Source: Psychroserpens luteolus (GTDB taxonomy: Bacteria > Bacteroidota > Bacteroidia > Flavobacteriales > Flavobacteriaceae). Taken from it: 41,447 nt of DNA. Within the stretch, counting starts at the first letter, position 1. Each line of letters starts with the position of its first letter. Of this stretch, positions 1 through 8,031 are shown piece by piece. Made by a program: the position numbers and the translations under genes. The stretch is from positions 26,971 through 68,417 of the forward strand of contig NZ_JAHVXI010000009.1 in the NCBI RefSeq assembly GCF_021032705.1, read 5' to 3'. Under the pieces are notes generated by a model. That model made no database searches, was not told the origin of the DNA, and worked only from the letters and a program-made list of their open reading frames with translations.

Positions 1-608
1 CCAACGAAGATGCTTCGGTAATCTTAGCCATATCGCCTTCGGCAACCATAGATCTTAATGGTGCTGGTGTTGGAACGTGTCAAATTTGGGGTTGGTCATA
101 CAGAGGAATGGCTGATAATGGTGCGTCGTTTATTGGTGGACCTTTAGCCGATCTTGATGCTGCTGAATGTTCAGATATCTCTGATAATGCTGTAAATGTC
201 ATCCGTGAAGCTGCTGATGGTGGGACTGTTGCTATCGATCTTGCTGCTACCGGAAATCCTAATAATACAACATCTTTCAATGGAGATACTGAAGCAGTAA
301 TCTGTGTCGATTCTCAAGCAGATCCTTTAGTGATCACTCATGAGAATCCCGGTGCTGAAAACCTATCGTATCGATATGTGATTACCAACGAAGATGCTTC
401 GGTAATCTTAGCCATATCGCCTTCGGCAACCATAGATCTTAATGGTGCTGGTGTTGGAAGGTGTCAAATTTGGGGTTGGTCATACAGAGGAATGGCCGAT
501 AATGGTGCGTCGTTTATTGGTGGACCTTTAGCCGATCTTGATGCTGCTGAATGTTCAGATATCTCAGATAATGCTGTAAATGTCATCCGTGAAGCTGCCG
601 ATGGTGGT
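1..608 (+). repeat. Near-identical direct repeat inside the secreted repeat protein (period 384 bp)
   Basis: Bases 1-224 recur at 385-608 with only four differences that I count (for example ACG against AGG at 75-77/459-461, giving Thr or Arg). A third, much more diverged copy of the same protein unit follows at about 688-950, at a shorter spacing of 348 bp. Because the first copy begins at the window edge, the array probably continues upstream. Confidence 0.9.
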
Positions 609-1235
609 ACAGTAAGTCTTTCAAATGGAGATACAGAGATTTCAATTTGCGCAGGAGATGCTCTTCCAAACCCGTTAGACGTTATACATGAAAACCCAGG
701 GGCTGAAAATCTATCCTATAGATATGTTATTACAGACGCAAATACTGGATTAATTTTAAATGTTGTTAATACTAACGTTATTGATTTAGATGGCGCTGGA
801 GCTGGTGTATGCGAAATTTGGGGATGGTCTTATAGAGGTGTTCCTAATAACGGACTTGATCAAATTGGCCAACCTTTATCATCTCTTGATAACTTAGATT
901 GTTCTGATATTTCTGATAATGCAATTATCGTTACTCGCTTAACTGGGACTGACTGCGAATCATTAAGTGTAGATGATTTTAGTCTTTCTAATACACTAAA
1001 TGTATTTCCTAATCCAGCTATAGATGTAATTAATATTAGTAACAATTCAAATGAGAGTATTAATGCATCTGTAGAAATGTATGACTTAAGAGGGAGAAAA
1101 GTATATCAAAATACTTCTGATTTAAACAATGCCTTACAAATTAATATTTCAAATTTTGAAAGTGGTATGTATCTCATAAACATTACTGATACAAATAGCA
1201 AAGCCATTGTAACTAAGAGAATAATAAAAAGATAA
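1..1235 (+). CDS. Secreted repeat protein with T9SS type A sorting domain (5' truncated by window edge)
   Basis: The reading frame is open from base 3, so the true start lies upstream of the window. What is visible is about 410 residues: near-identical repeat units of about 116-128 residues, each carrying HENPGAENLSYRYVIT, a GAGxGxCxIWGWSYRG segment with one Cys, and CSDISDNA with a second Cys. They are followed by a roughly 75-residue C-terminal module containing NVFPNPA, YDLRGRKV and SGMYLINI, ending in KRIIKR. That tail is the classic type A C-terminal signal of the type IX secretion system, so the protein is presumably exported and displayed on or released from the cell surface. The paired Cys in each unit may form disulfides (inference). 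The repeat domain resembles repeats of marine Bacteroidetes adhesin-like proteins, but its function is unknown to me. Confidence 0.9.
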   Translation, partial: NEDASVILAISPSATIDLNGAGVGTCQIWGWSYRGMADNGASFIGGPLADLDAAECSDISDNAVNVIREAADGGTVAIDLAATGNPNNTTSFNGDTEAVICVDSQADPLVITHENPGAENLSYRYVITNEDASVILAISPSATIDLNGAGVGRCQIWGWSYRGMADNGASFIGGPLADLDAAECSDISDNAVNVIREAADGGTVSLSNGDTEISICAGDALPNPLDVIHENPGAENLSYRYVITDANTGLILNVVNTNVIDLDGAGAGVCEIWGWSYRGVPNNGLDQIGQPLSSLDNLDCSDISDNAIIVTRLTGTDCESLSVDDFSLSNTLNVFPNPAIDVINISNNSNESINASVEMYDLRGRKVYQNTSDLNNALQINISNFESGMYLINITDTNSKAIVTKRIIKR

Positions 1236-1251
1236 TTAAGCTGTTAAACTT

Positions 1252-1282
1252 GGGAAGGTGATTGTACTAACATGGCCTTCCC
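1252..1282 (+). terminator. Hairpin just after the repeat protein gene
   Basis: GGGAAGG (1252-1258) pairs with CCTTCCC (1276-1282) across a 17-base loop, 16 bases after the stop codon. There is no U-tract on the plus strand, since TTAAAAAA follows, so this is a gene-end hairpin of uncertain termination strength and not a clean intrinsic terminator. Confidence 0.4.
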
Positions 1283-1290
1283 TTAAAAAA

Positions 1291-1419
1291 ATGATTATGA
1301 TAACAACTAATAAAAAACAATTTAGTCTTTATAATTTAATATGGATTATACTATTTTCTATCTCTAGCTTTATTGCAATTTTAAGCCTTATAGAAATATA
1401 TAAACTCATAATAAAATAA
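1291..1419 (+). CDS. Possible 42-residue single-pass membrane peptide
   Basis: A short open frame, MIMITTNKKQFSLYN followed by about 22 hydrophobic residues (LIWIILFSISSFIAILSLI) and a short charged tail EIYKLIIK. The composition fits one transmembrane helix with a short polar N-terminus. It sits in the gap between the repeat protein and asnB, immediately after the gene-end hairpin. AT-rich intergenic DNA often encodes hydrophobic peptides by chance, and I recognise no family, so this is only a candidate. Confidence 0.25.
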   Translation: MIMITTNKKQFSLYNLIWIILFSISSFIAILSLIEIYKLIIK

Positions 1420-1452
1420 GTTATACACTGGTTTATAAATTTGGGATGGAGA

Positions 1453-1486
1453 GATTAATAATTTTTTAGGGATACAATTATTAATC
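1453..1486. other. 11-bp perfect hairpin next to the asnB terminator
   Basis: GATTAATAATT (1453-1463) is perfectly complementary to AATTATTAATC (1476-1486) with a 12-base loop. It lies directly before the bidirectional terminator at 1491-1523. On the plus strand a TAAATTTG box (1436-1443) precedes it, but I find no -33 element at a suitable distance. Confidence 0.5.
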
Positions 1487-1490
1487 GAAA

Positions 1491-1523
1491 AAAAAAGGAG
1501 AGCTATTAGCCTCCTTTTTCTTT
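1491..1523. terminator. Bidirectional intrinsic terminator downstream of asnB
   Basis: AAAAAGGAG (1492-1500) pairs with CTCCTTTTT (1511-1519) around a 10-base loop, with A-tract on the left and T-tract on the right. It can terminate asnB on the minus strand and any transcript arriving from the left. Confidence 0.7.
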
Positions 1524-3191
1524 TTATTCATAAGCATCAGCATGAACTTTTGCTACAGCTCTACCAGAAGGATCATTCATGTTTTTAAATGTTTCATCCC
1601 ACTCTAAAGCAATTTTTGTGCTACATGCAACACTAGGCTCTTGCGGAACACTTAAGGCTGCAGCATCGCTTGGAAAATGACTTTCAAAAATACTTCTGTA
1701 ATAGTATTCCTCTTTATTTATTGGAGTTTGGATTGGATAACGAAATTTAGCATTGGTCATTTGCTCATCAGTAACTTCTTTCTCAACTAGTTCTTTTAGC
1801 GTATCAATCCAACTATAGCCTACTCCATCACTAAACTGTTCCTTTTGCCTCCAAGCCACACTTTCTGGTATCATATCTTCAAATGCTTTACGAATGACCC
1901 ATTTCTCCATACGTTCGCCATTAATCATTTTATCTTTAGGATTGATGCGCATGGCAACGTCCATAAATTCTTTATCTAAAAATGGTACTCGCCCTTCAAT
2001 TCCCCAAGCTGCTAAACTTTTATTTGCTCTTAAACAATCATACATATGCAATTTATCTAGTTTACGAACTGTTTCTTCATGAAACTCTCTTGCATTTGGT
2101 GCCTTATGAAAATATAAATAGCCTCCAAAAATTTCATCTGCGCCTTCACCAGACAACACCATTTTAATACCCATTGATTTAATAACTCTTGCCATTAAGT
2201 ACATTGGAGTTGACGAACGGATTGTGGTAATATCATAAGTTTCTATATTATATATCACATCTCTTATAGCATCTAAGCCTTCTTGAATTGTAAATTTTAT
2301 TTCATGATGCACTGTACCAATATGATCAGCTACTTTTTTAGCAGCAGCCAAATCAGGAGACCCCTCTAAACCAACAGAAAATGAGTGCAACTGTGGCCAC
2401 CAAGCTTTTTCTTTATCATTAGCTTCTATACGTCTTTCAGAGTATTTTTTAGCTATGGCTGATGTTACCGAAGAGTCCAACCCACCAGACAATAGCACTC
2501 CGTAAGGCACGTCACTCATAAGTTGTCTATGCACAGCATCTTCTAAAGCTTGTTTTACTTCTTCAATACTTGTGTCATTATCCTTTACAGCTTCATACTC
2601 GGCCCAATCACGTTTATACCACTGTACAAATTTTCCATCTTTACTAGACATATAATGTCCAGGAGGGAACAATTCAATTTTGGTACATACGCCTTCTAAT
2701 GCTTTCAATTCTGAAGCGACATAAAATGTTCCGTTTTGATCCCAACCTATATAAAGAGGAATAATTCCCATATGATCTCGAGCTATAAAATACTCATCCT
2801 TTTCAGCATCATAAATTGCAAATCCGAAAATGCCATTCATCTCATCCACAAAATCAACACCTTTTTCTTTATATAAGGCTAAAATCACTTCACAGTCGCT
2901 TTCAGTTTGGAACTGATATTTACCTTCAAATTGTGCACGTAATGTTCTATGGTTATAAATTTCTCCATTGGCAGCCAAAATGAGTTTTTTATCTTCACTA
3001 AATAAAGGTTGTTTACCCGAAGCTGGATCAACAATAGCTAAACGCTCATGAGCCAAGATGGCTTTCTCGTCACTATAAATTCCACTCCAGTCCGGACCTC
3101 TGTGACGAATGCTTTTCGCCATTTCTAATATTTGAGGTCTTAAGTCTTCTGATTTCTGTTTTAAATCAAACGCACATACAATTCCACACAT
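1524..3191 (-). CDS. asnB: Asparagine synthase (glutamine-hydrolysing), AsnB type
   Basis: It converts aspartate, glutamine and ATP to asparagine and glutamate in the cytoplasm. The 555-residue length matches the AsnB family (about 554 in E. coli). The start MCGIVCAFD puts Cys2 as the N-terminal nucleophile of the class II glutaminase domain. RHRGPDWSG (about 29-37) and NGEIYNH (about 75-81) are the glutamine-site motifs. The synthetase domain follows, with the ATP PP-loop SGGLDSS at 235-241 and VLSGEGADEIFGGY further on. The gene is monocistronic, with its own terminator at 1491-1523 and about 270 bp of upstream sequence before a divergent gene. All key residues that I can see are present. 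Confidence 0.97.
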   Translation of the reverse strand: MCGIVCAFDLKQKSEDLRPQILEMAKSIRHRGPDWSGIYSDEKAILAHERLAIVDPASGKQPLFSEDKKLILAANGEIYNHRTLRAQFEGKYQFQTESDCEVILALYKEKGVDFVDEMNGIFGFAIYDAEKDEYFIARDHMGIIPLYIGWDQNGTFYVASELKALEGVCTKIELFPPGHYMSSKDGKFVQWYKRDWAEYEAVKDNDTSIEEVKQALEDAVHRQLMSDVPYGVLLSGGLDSSVTSAIAKKYSERRIEANDKEKAWWPQLHSFSVGLEGSPDLAAAKKVADHIGTVHHEIKFTIQEGLDAIRDVIYNIETYDITTIRSSTPMYLMARVIKSMGIKMVLSGEGADEIFGGYLYFHKAPNAREFHEETVRKLDKLHMYDCLRANKSLAAWGIEGRVPFLDKEFMDVAMRINPKDKMINGERMEKWVIRKAFEDMIPESVAWRQKEQFSDGVGYSWIDTLKELVEKEVTDEQMTNAKFRYPIQTPINKEEYYYRSIFESHFPSDAAALSVPQEPSVACSTKIALEWDETFKNMNDPSGRAVAKVHADAYE

Positions 3192-3462
3192 AACTTTAAT
3201 CTTTATATTTTTTCTTAGTATTTATTTAATTTGATAAAGCAAATATGATGCTAAGATTATAATTAATAAACATAAAACAATAAAATACTTATAATTTAAA
3301 ACTTTATTTATTAATTTAATACGTTATTGTAATTACATCAGTATGATTTCATCTTTTTTTAGGGGAAATTGTAAACTTTAACATCAAGGCTCGACATTTA
3401 ATATAATATTAAGACCTATCCGGTTTAACTTTATACAATTCAAATTAACTAAAAAACACATC

Positions 3463-4008
3463 ATGAAAACAAAATCAATTATTTCTGCAATTACCATGGC
3501 ATTCTTAATGCTCATATCAGTAAACATGAACGCTCAAGACTTTCCGAAAATGGATAAGAGTCCGATGGATGTCGCTTCCTTTCCTACCAACTGGAGAAAT
3601 GCAGACAAGCTCATTAAAATATCATATAGCAGACCACAGCTTAAAGGACGTAGTCTTGACAAATTGGCTCCAAAGGGAGAAGTTTGGAGAACAGGAGCTA
3701 ATGAAGCTGCAGAACTAACACTATACAAAGACATGAAGTTAGGTTCTACAAAAATTCCTGCTGGCACTTACACATTTTATGTTATTCCTGGTGAGACAGA
3801 ATGGACAGCTATAATAAGTAAAGACCTTAACGTTTGGGGAAGTTATTTCTATAAAAAAGAAAATGATGTGGCGCGACTCAACGTACCTGTGACTACTGCT
3901 AAGGAATCTCTAGAATCTTTCGCTATCGTATTTGAAGATTCTAAAGATGGCGCTCATATGCATTTAGGTTGGGGAACTGTTAGGATAGCTGTTCCGTTTA
4001 CCAAATAA
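3463..4008 (+). CDS. DUF2911 family secreted protein
   Basis: 181 residues with an N-terminal signal peptide (about 1-24, ending in NMNAQ before DFPKMDKSP). The mature part carries the DUF2911 pattern: ISYSRPQLKGRSL, GEVWRTGANEA, IPAGTYTFYVIPG and a C-terminal LGWGTVRIAVPF. DUF2911 proteins are common in Bacteroidetes and predicted to be periplasmic or outer-membrane-associated; their biochemical role is not known to me. The gene stands alone between the asnB upstream region and a strong bidirectional terminator at 4023-4054. Confidence 0.92.
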   Translation: MKTKSIISAITMAFLMLISVNMNAQDFPKMDKSPMDVASFPTNWRNADKLIKISYSRPQLKGRSLDKLAPKGEVWRTGANEAAELTLYKDMKLGSTKIPAGTYTFYVIPGETEWTAIISKDLNVWGSYFYKKENDVARLNVPVTTAKESLESFAIVFEDSKDGAHMHLGWGTVRIAVPFTK

Positions 4009-4022
4009 CTACTCTATTCAAA

Positions 4023-4054
4023 CAAAAAAGCTCTGAAAATTCAGAGCTTTTTTT
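4023..4054. terminator. Bidirectional intrinsic terminator
   Basis: GCTCTGA (4030-4036) and TCAGAGC (4041-4047) form a stem with loop AAAT, flanked by an A-tract (4024-4029) and a T-tract (4048-4054). It ends the DUF2911 gene on the plus strand and the small convergent gene at 4053-4304 on the minus strand. Confidence 0.88.
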
Positions 4055-4304
4055 ATGTTTTTTTGTTCAAATGTTCTCTAGTACTTAATATGGATTTTAC
4101 CTTACTGTAAGCAATATTCCATTTTTCGGTTTTCTTGAAGTAAATGATATTGTCATTTGTTAGATCAATATTTTCTGTTAAATCAGAAGTTTCAAATGAT
4201 TCTTCGCATTGATGCAAACGCTTAAGATATCCAAGTAACTCTCTTGTATCTTTCTTTTCCAATTCCAGAGAACTTAATACTACAGGGTTCTTCCTCTTTG
4301 GCAT
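4053..4304 (-). CDS. Small conserved-looking hypothetical protein (83 aa)
   Basis: ATG at 4302-4304 (MPKRKNPVVLSSLELEKKD). 83 residues, polar, rich in Lys, Glu and Asn, with no signal peptide or membrane segment. It includes a likely helical region RELLGYLKRLHQCEESF (about 21-37) and a second stretch WNIAYSKVKSILSTREHL near the C-terminus. I do not recognise the family. It lies 23 bp downstream of queE on the same strand, so it may be the last gene of a queE transcript; its stop codon lies within the terminator T-tract. Confidence 0.6.
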   Translation of the reverse strand: MPKRKNPVVLSSLELEKKDTRELLGYLKRLHQCEESFETSDLTENIDLTNDNIIYFKKTEKWNIAYSKVKSILSTREHLNKKT

Positions 4305-4327
4305 ATTAAATTTGATTATATATTATT

Positions 4328-4960
4328 CTATGGTATATTTAAATACTTGTGTGTTTGCAAAGAGACTTTCCATTTAGGATTATCCATCACATAGTCAACA
4401 ATTTGAGGCACTACTTTATCGCGCTTGCTCCATTCTGGTTGCAGGTATAAAATACAATCCTTACTAACTCTTGCAGCTTGTTCTTCGGCAAAGCGAAAAT
4501 CATCTTTATTATAAATGATACACTTTAACTCATCTGCTTTTGCATAAACTTCTTCTGTAGGTAGTTTCATTTTTTTTGGTGAAAGGCAAATCCAATCCCA
4601 AATTCCAGATAGTTTATAGGCTCCAGAGGTTTCAATATGTGTTTGCAACCCTTTGGCTTTAAGCTGTTGTGTCAAAGGTCCCATATCCCAAGTTAGTGGT
4701 TCACCTCCAGTAACTACAATAGTTTTACTGTATTTGGCTGCATTTTCGACTATTTTTTCAGTTTCTGTTGGAGGATGCAATTCAGCCAACCAGCTTTCTT
4801 TAACATCACACCAATGGCAACCTACATCACAGCCACCAATTCTCACAAAATACGCAGCCGTTCCTTTATGATAGCCTTCACCTTGAATCGTATAAAATTC
4901 CTCCATTAAAGGAAGTAACAAACCTTTGTCTATCAGTTCTTGTCGTTCTCTTCTCGTCAT
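4328..4960 (-). CDS. queE: 7-carboxy-7-deazaguanine synthase QueE (radical SAM)
   Basis: It converts 6-carboxytetrahydropterin to 7-carboxy-7-deazaguanine in the queuosine/preQ0 pathway. 210 residues from the ATG at 4958-4960 (MTRRERQEL). FYTIQGEGYHKGTAAYFVR matches the QueE N-terminus, and the cluster motif GGCDVGCHWCDVKESW carries the three Cys (CxxxCxxC form) of the radical SAM cluster. VVTGGEPLTW is the GGE motif and HIETSGAY follows. A TTG nine bases further upstream would add MQA, but that TTG is the end of a TATATTTG promoter box (4967-4974), so I reject it as the start. The partner enzyme QueD is encoded at 36197-36607 in this window. Confidence 0.95.
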   Translation of the reverse strand: MTRRERQELIDKGLLLPLMEEFYTIQGEGYHKGTAAYFVRIGGCDVGCHWCDVKESWLAELHPPTETEKIVENAAKYSKTIVVTGGEPLTWDMGPLTQQLKAKGLQTHIETSGAYKLSGIWDWICLSPKKMKLPTEEVYAKADELKCIIYNKDDFRFAEEQAARVSKDCILYLQPEWSKRDKVVPQIVDYVMDNPKWKVSLQTHKYLNIP

Positions 4961-4966
4961 AGCCTG

Positions 4967-4974
4967 CAAATATA
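4967..4974 (-). promoter_or_regulatory. Candidate -7 element TATATTTG of queE
   Basis: CAAATATA on the plus strand reads TATATTTG on the minus strand, an exact match to the Bacteroidetes TANNTTTG box. It ends six bases before the queE ATG, which would give a leaderless or nearly leaderless mRNA. I find no convincing TTG at -33, and the eight-base box can occur by chance in AT-rich DNA. Confidence 0.4.
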
Positions 4975-4999
4975 CTTTAAAAGTTAGAAGTTATTTTAT

Positions 5000-5446
5000 T
5001 TATTTCACCGCAATAACGTCTATTTCGATATTAGCATTAACTGCTAATCCAGAAGCAGCAAATGTTGTTCTTGCTGGTTTATTGGGAAAATAAGTTTTAT
5101 ATACCTTGTTGAAAGCAGCAAAATCATTAATATCTTTTAGTATCACAGTACATTTCACAACACGATCTAAGGAAGATCCATGCTCACTCAAAACGGCTTT
5201 TATATTTTCAATACATTGTTTCGTTTCGGCTTCTATTCCACCTTCTACTAATGTACGTGTAGAATGATTCATTCCTACTTGACCAGCCAAGAACAAAAAA
5301 CCATTAGCTTCAACCACATCACTAAATGGTGCTTGAGCTTTTTTAGGTTCATGTGATTTATGAAATATAATATCTTGATTATTTTGTTGGCAAGACATCA
5401 TTCCGAAGAGAAATAATAAAATTAAAAAAGGAGATGCATTTTTCAT
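5000..5446 (-). CDS. RidA/YjgF/Rid family protein with lipoprotein signal peptide
   Basis: 148 residues. The N-terminus (MKNASPFLILLFLFGMMSCQQN) is a signal peptide with a lipobox-like end and Cys19, so the mature protein should be a lipoprotein. The rest is a complete Rid domain: FLFLAGQVGM, IENIKAVLSEHGSSLDRVVKCTV and PARTTFAASGLAVNANIEID, the last containing the Arg used by RidA enamine/imine deaminases. Classical RidA is cytosolic and destroys reactive enamines made by PLP enzymes; an envelope version must have another substrate or task (inference). It lies 30 bp upstream of queE on the same strand. Confidence 0.88.
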   Translation of the reverse strand: MKNASPFLILLFLFGMMSCQQNNQDIIFHKSHEPKKAQAPFSDVVEANGFLFLAGQVGMNHSTRTLVEGGIEAETKQCIENIKAVLSEHGSSLDRVVKCTVILKDINDFAAFNKVYKTYFPNKPARTTFAASGLAVNANIEIDVIAVK

Positions 5447-5502
5447 TTTAGTTCATTTTAAACTTGACTAAAATTACACTATTTTTATGCAAATTTTGAA
5501 TT

Positions 5503-7041
5503 ATGAGTAGAACGGACGATTTTTTAAAAGAAATCACAGACGGAAATACTAACAAAGGCGACTACATTACGCTAGGTTCTGCTATGTTAGATGGCGAAAC
5601 ATTAACCAATGCTTATGTCAATGTACCATTAAAAACTATGAATAGACATGGTTTAATTGCTGGTGCTACTGGAACTGGAAAAACAAAAACACTACAGGTT
5701 CTAGCTGAAAATTTGAGTGAAAAGGGTGTTCCTGTGCTTTTAATGGATATTAAAGGAGACTTAAGTGGTTTAGCACAACCCAGTCCTGGGCATCCAAAAA
5801 TTGATGAGCGTCACGAAAAAATTGGTTTACAATTTGATCCTAAGTCATTTCCAGTAGAAATTTTAACATTATCAGAACAAGATGGTGTACGTTTGCGTGC
5901 TACAGTTAGTGAATTTGGACCTGTACTACTCTCTCGAATTCTAGATCTATCTGAAACACAATCTGGTGTAGTTGCAGTTATTTTTAAATATTGTGACGAT
6001 AATAAATTACCATTATTAGATTTAAAAGATTTTAAAAAGATACTTCAATACGCAACTCAAGAAGGTAAAAAAGAATTTACCGAAGCTTATGGAAGAATTT
6101 CTACGGCTTCTACAGGGGCAATTCTAAGAAAAGTTGTTGAAATAGAGCAACAAGGTGGCGAGCTCTTTTTTGGTGAAACATCATTTGAAGTTGACGATTT
6201 ACTACGTGTTGATAATGACGGAAGAGGATACATAAATATTATTCGTTTAACTGACATTCAAGACAAACCCAAGTTGTTTTCAACGTTCATGCTAAGCTTA
6301 CTGGCCGAAATATACTCAACATTCCCTGAGCAAGGTGATAGTGGCCGACCAGAATTGATTATGTTTATTGATGAAGCGCACTTGATCTTCAATGAAGCTT
6401 CAAAAGCATTACTAAACCAAATTGAAAGTATTGTCAAATTAATTAGAAGTAAAGGTGTCGGTTTATATTTTGTCACTCAAAATCCAACAGATGTCCCTGA
6501 AGCTGTTTTAGGTCAGTTAGGTTTAAAAGTTCAGCATGCGTTGAGAGCCTTTACTGCAAAAGATAGGAAAGCGATCAAGCTAACTGCACAAAATTATCCT
6601 GACACGGCATATTATGACACTGCAGATGTACTTACATCGCTCGGAATTGGAGAAGCTTTAGTTTCGGCATTAAATGAAAAAGGAAAGCCTACGCCGCTTG
6701 CTGCTACGATGATGCGTGCACCAATGAGCAGAATGGATGTATTAACTGAAACAGAATTAGGAAGCTTACTCGGAAAATCAAAACTCGCAAAAAAATACAA
6801 CGAGGAAATTGACCGAGAGAGTGCCTATGAAATACTCAATAAAAAAATTGAAGTCGCTGAAGCCGAAGAAGCTAAAGAAAAAGCGCGCAAGGAAAAAGAA
6901 GCTCTAGAAAAAGCAGAAAGCAAACGTAAAACATCTCGCTCCAGAAGCAGAAGTACAAGGCAAAATCCTATTGTTAAAGTTTTGACAAGTCCGACTGTAA
7001 TAAGAAGCGTTCTTGGTATCTTAACAAAGATGCTTAAATAA
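5503..7041 (+). CDS. HerA-like ATPase, YjgR/DUF853 family
   Basis: 512 residues, the usual size of the DUF853 family (E. coli YjgR). Walker A is GATGTGKT at 54-61 (after HGLIAG), and Walker B is LIMFIDEA at 285-292 followed by HLIFNEAS. The central KLIRSKGVGLYFVTQNP segment is typical of HerA/FtsK-type ATPases. The C-terminal 80 residues are highly charged (Glu/Lys, then RKTSRSRSRSTR), probably a coiled coil followed by a basic tail. The family is predicted to be a DNA- or protein-translocating ATPase, and its cellular role is not settled. It is divergent from ridA with a 56 bp gap. Confidence 0.92.
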   Translation: MSRTDDFLKEITDGNTNKGDYITLGSAMLDGETLTNAYVNVPLKTMNRHGLIAGATGTGKTKTLQVLAENLSEKGVPVLLMDIKGDLSGLAQPSPGHPKIDERHEKIGLQFDPKSFPVEILTLSEQDGVRLRATVSEFGPVLLSRILDLSETQSGVVAVIFKYCDDNKLPLLDLKDFKKILQYATQEGKKEFTEAYGRISTASTGAILRKVVEIEQQGGELFFGETSFEVDDLLRVDNDGRGYINIIRLTDIQDKPKLFSTFMLSLLAEIYSTFPEQGDSGRPELIMFIDEAHLIFNEASKALLNQIESIVKLIRSKGVGLYFVTQNPTDVPEAVLGQLGLKVQHALRAFTAKDRKAIKLTAQNYPDTAYYDTADVLTSLGIGEALVSALNEKGKPTPLAATMMRAPMSRMDVLTETELGSLLGKSKLAKKYNEEIDRESAYEILNKKIEVAEAEEAKEKARKEKEALEKAESKRKTSRSRSRSTRQNPIVKVLTSPTVIRSVLGILTKMLK

Positions 7042-7082
7042 AAACACCTCAAATTAATAACTATCATTTAATACTAAATTTA

Positions 7083-7646
7083 GTGAAAACACAATTAAAA
7101 TACATTTCGATCTTAACCATAGCTTTAATAGTTATAGCTAGTTGTGCCAAAGAAAAAAAACAAGACCCTTTTCAAATTAGCAAGCAACATATTGGTTTAC
7201 TAACAGACTCAACAATGGTGAAGGATTTAGATATTGCATTTCCTAACGACTCTATTGTAACCTCTATAAAAGGAGATGAATTTACAGGAGACAATAATGA
7301 CATAGAAATTTACAAAGAAGGGAAAAAGTCGCTTATCTTAACACCAAGTCAGGCATTAGATTCAACGGCTGTGATTGAGAGTGTTCTTATCTTAAATGAA
7401 AAGTACAAGACCGATAAAAATATTTCTACACTAAGTACGTTTAAAGACATTAATGACAATTATAAAATCTCTAGTATCAATAATTTGATTTCTACAGTGG
7501 TTGTCACCGTAAATGAAATCAATGCCTCATTTACCATTGATAAAAAAGAGTTACCAGCAAATCTAAGATTTGATATGACGTTGAATATTGAAGCTGTTCA
7601 AATTCCAGATAATGCAAAAATTAAATATTTTATAGTGCATTGGTAA
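7083..7646 (+). CDS. Hypothetical lipoprotein (187 aa)
   Basis: Starts with GTG (GTG AAA ACA). The signal peptide MKTQLKYISILTIALIVIASC has the lipobox VIASC with Cys21, so an acylated envelope protein is expected. The mature part is polar and beta-strand-like, with an opening KEKKQDPFQISKQHIGLLTDSTMVKDLD. I recognise no domain. It starts 41 bp after the YjgR-like gene and is followed 4 bp later by the cupin gene, suggesting a shared transcript through to 9310. Confidence 0.8.
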   Translation: MKTQLKYISILTIALIVIASCAKEKKQDPFQISKQHIGLLTDSTMVKDLDIAFPNDSIVTSIKGDEFTGDNNDIEIYKEGKKSLILTPSQALDSTAVIESVLILNEKYKTDKNISTLSTFKDINDNYKISSINNLISTVVVTVNEINASFTIDKKELPANLRFDMTLNIEAVQIPDNAKIKYFIVHW

Positions 7647-7650
7647 TTAA

Positions 7651-8031
7651 ATGATCTTTATGTTGAGTAAAAAACCGTATATCATTCAAAACTCACCATT
7701 TGTTGTACCAACGACAGATGGGAAACTAATTGAAGAACACTTTGGAAATGCTACTGATGGAAACACTCAATTAAGTATTGCCCATATGGTTGCTCCTCCT
7801 GGTTGGAGTGAGCCTTTTCAAACTCCAAAATTTGATGAATACACCTATATCATTAAAGGGAAAAAACAATTTATCATTAATGATGAAATTTTGATTCTTG
7901 AAGCAGGTCAATCCATTAAGATTAATAAAAATGTAAGAGTCCAATACTCTAATCCATTTACAGATGCTTGTGAGTATATAGCCATTTGTGTGCCTGCATT
8001 TTCGATGGATTTAGTTAATAGAGAAGATTAA
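7651..8031 (+). CDS. Cupin-domain protein (126 aa)
   Basis: A single small cupin barrel: PGWSEPFQTPKFDEYTYIIKGKKQF (about 51-75) corresponds to cupin motif 1, and ILEAGQSIKINKNVRVQYSNP (about 85-105) to motif 2. The usual His ligands are reduced or absent (FDEYTYI in place of HxH), so metal binding is doubtful. The start could be M1 or M4 (ATG at 7660). The stop codon overlaps the ATG of the following hydrolase by one base (TAATG), indicating translational coupling. Substrate unknown. Confidence 0.85.
   Translation: MIFMLSKKPYIIQNSPFVVPTTDGKLIEEHFGNATDGNTQLSIAHMVAPPGWSEPFQTPKFDEYTYIIKGKKQFIINDEILILEAGQSIKINKNVRVQYSNPFTDACEYIAICVPAFSMDLVNRED

Noticed and set aside
1-608. Repeats considered as a CRISPR array or mobile repeat
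   Set aside because: The repeats are 224 bases long, in frame and encode a protein domain; no short repeat-spacer pattern exists here or elsewhere in the window.
4961-4969. TTG start for queE (MQA extension)
   Set aside because: The TTG is the end of the TATATTTG box; the ATG at 4958-4960 gives the usual QueE N-terminus and length.
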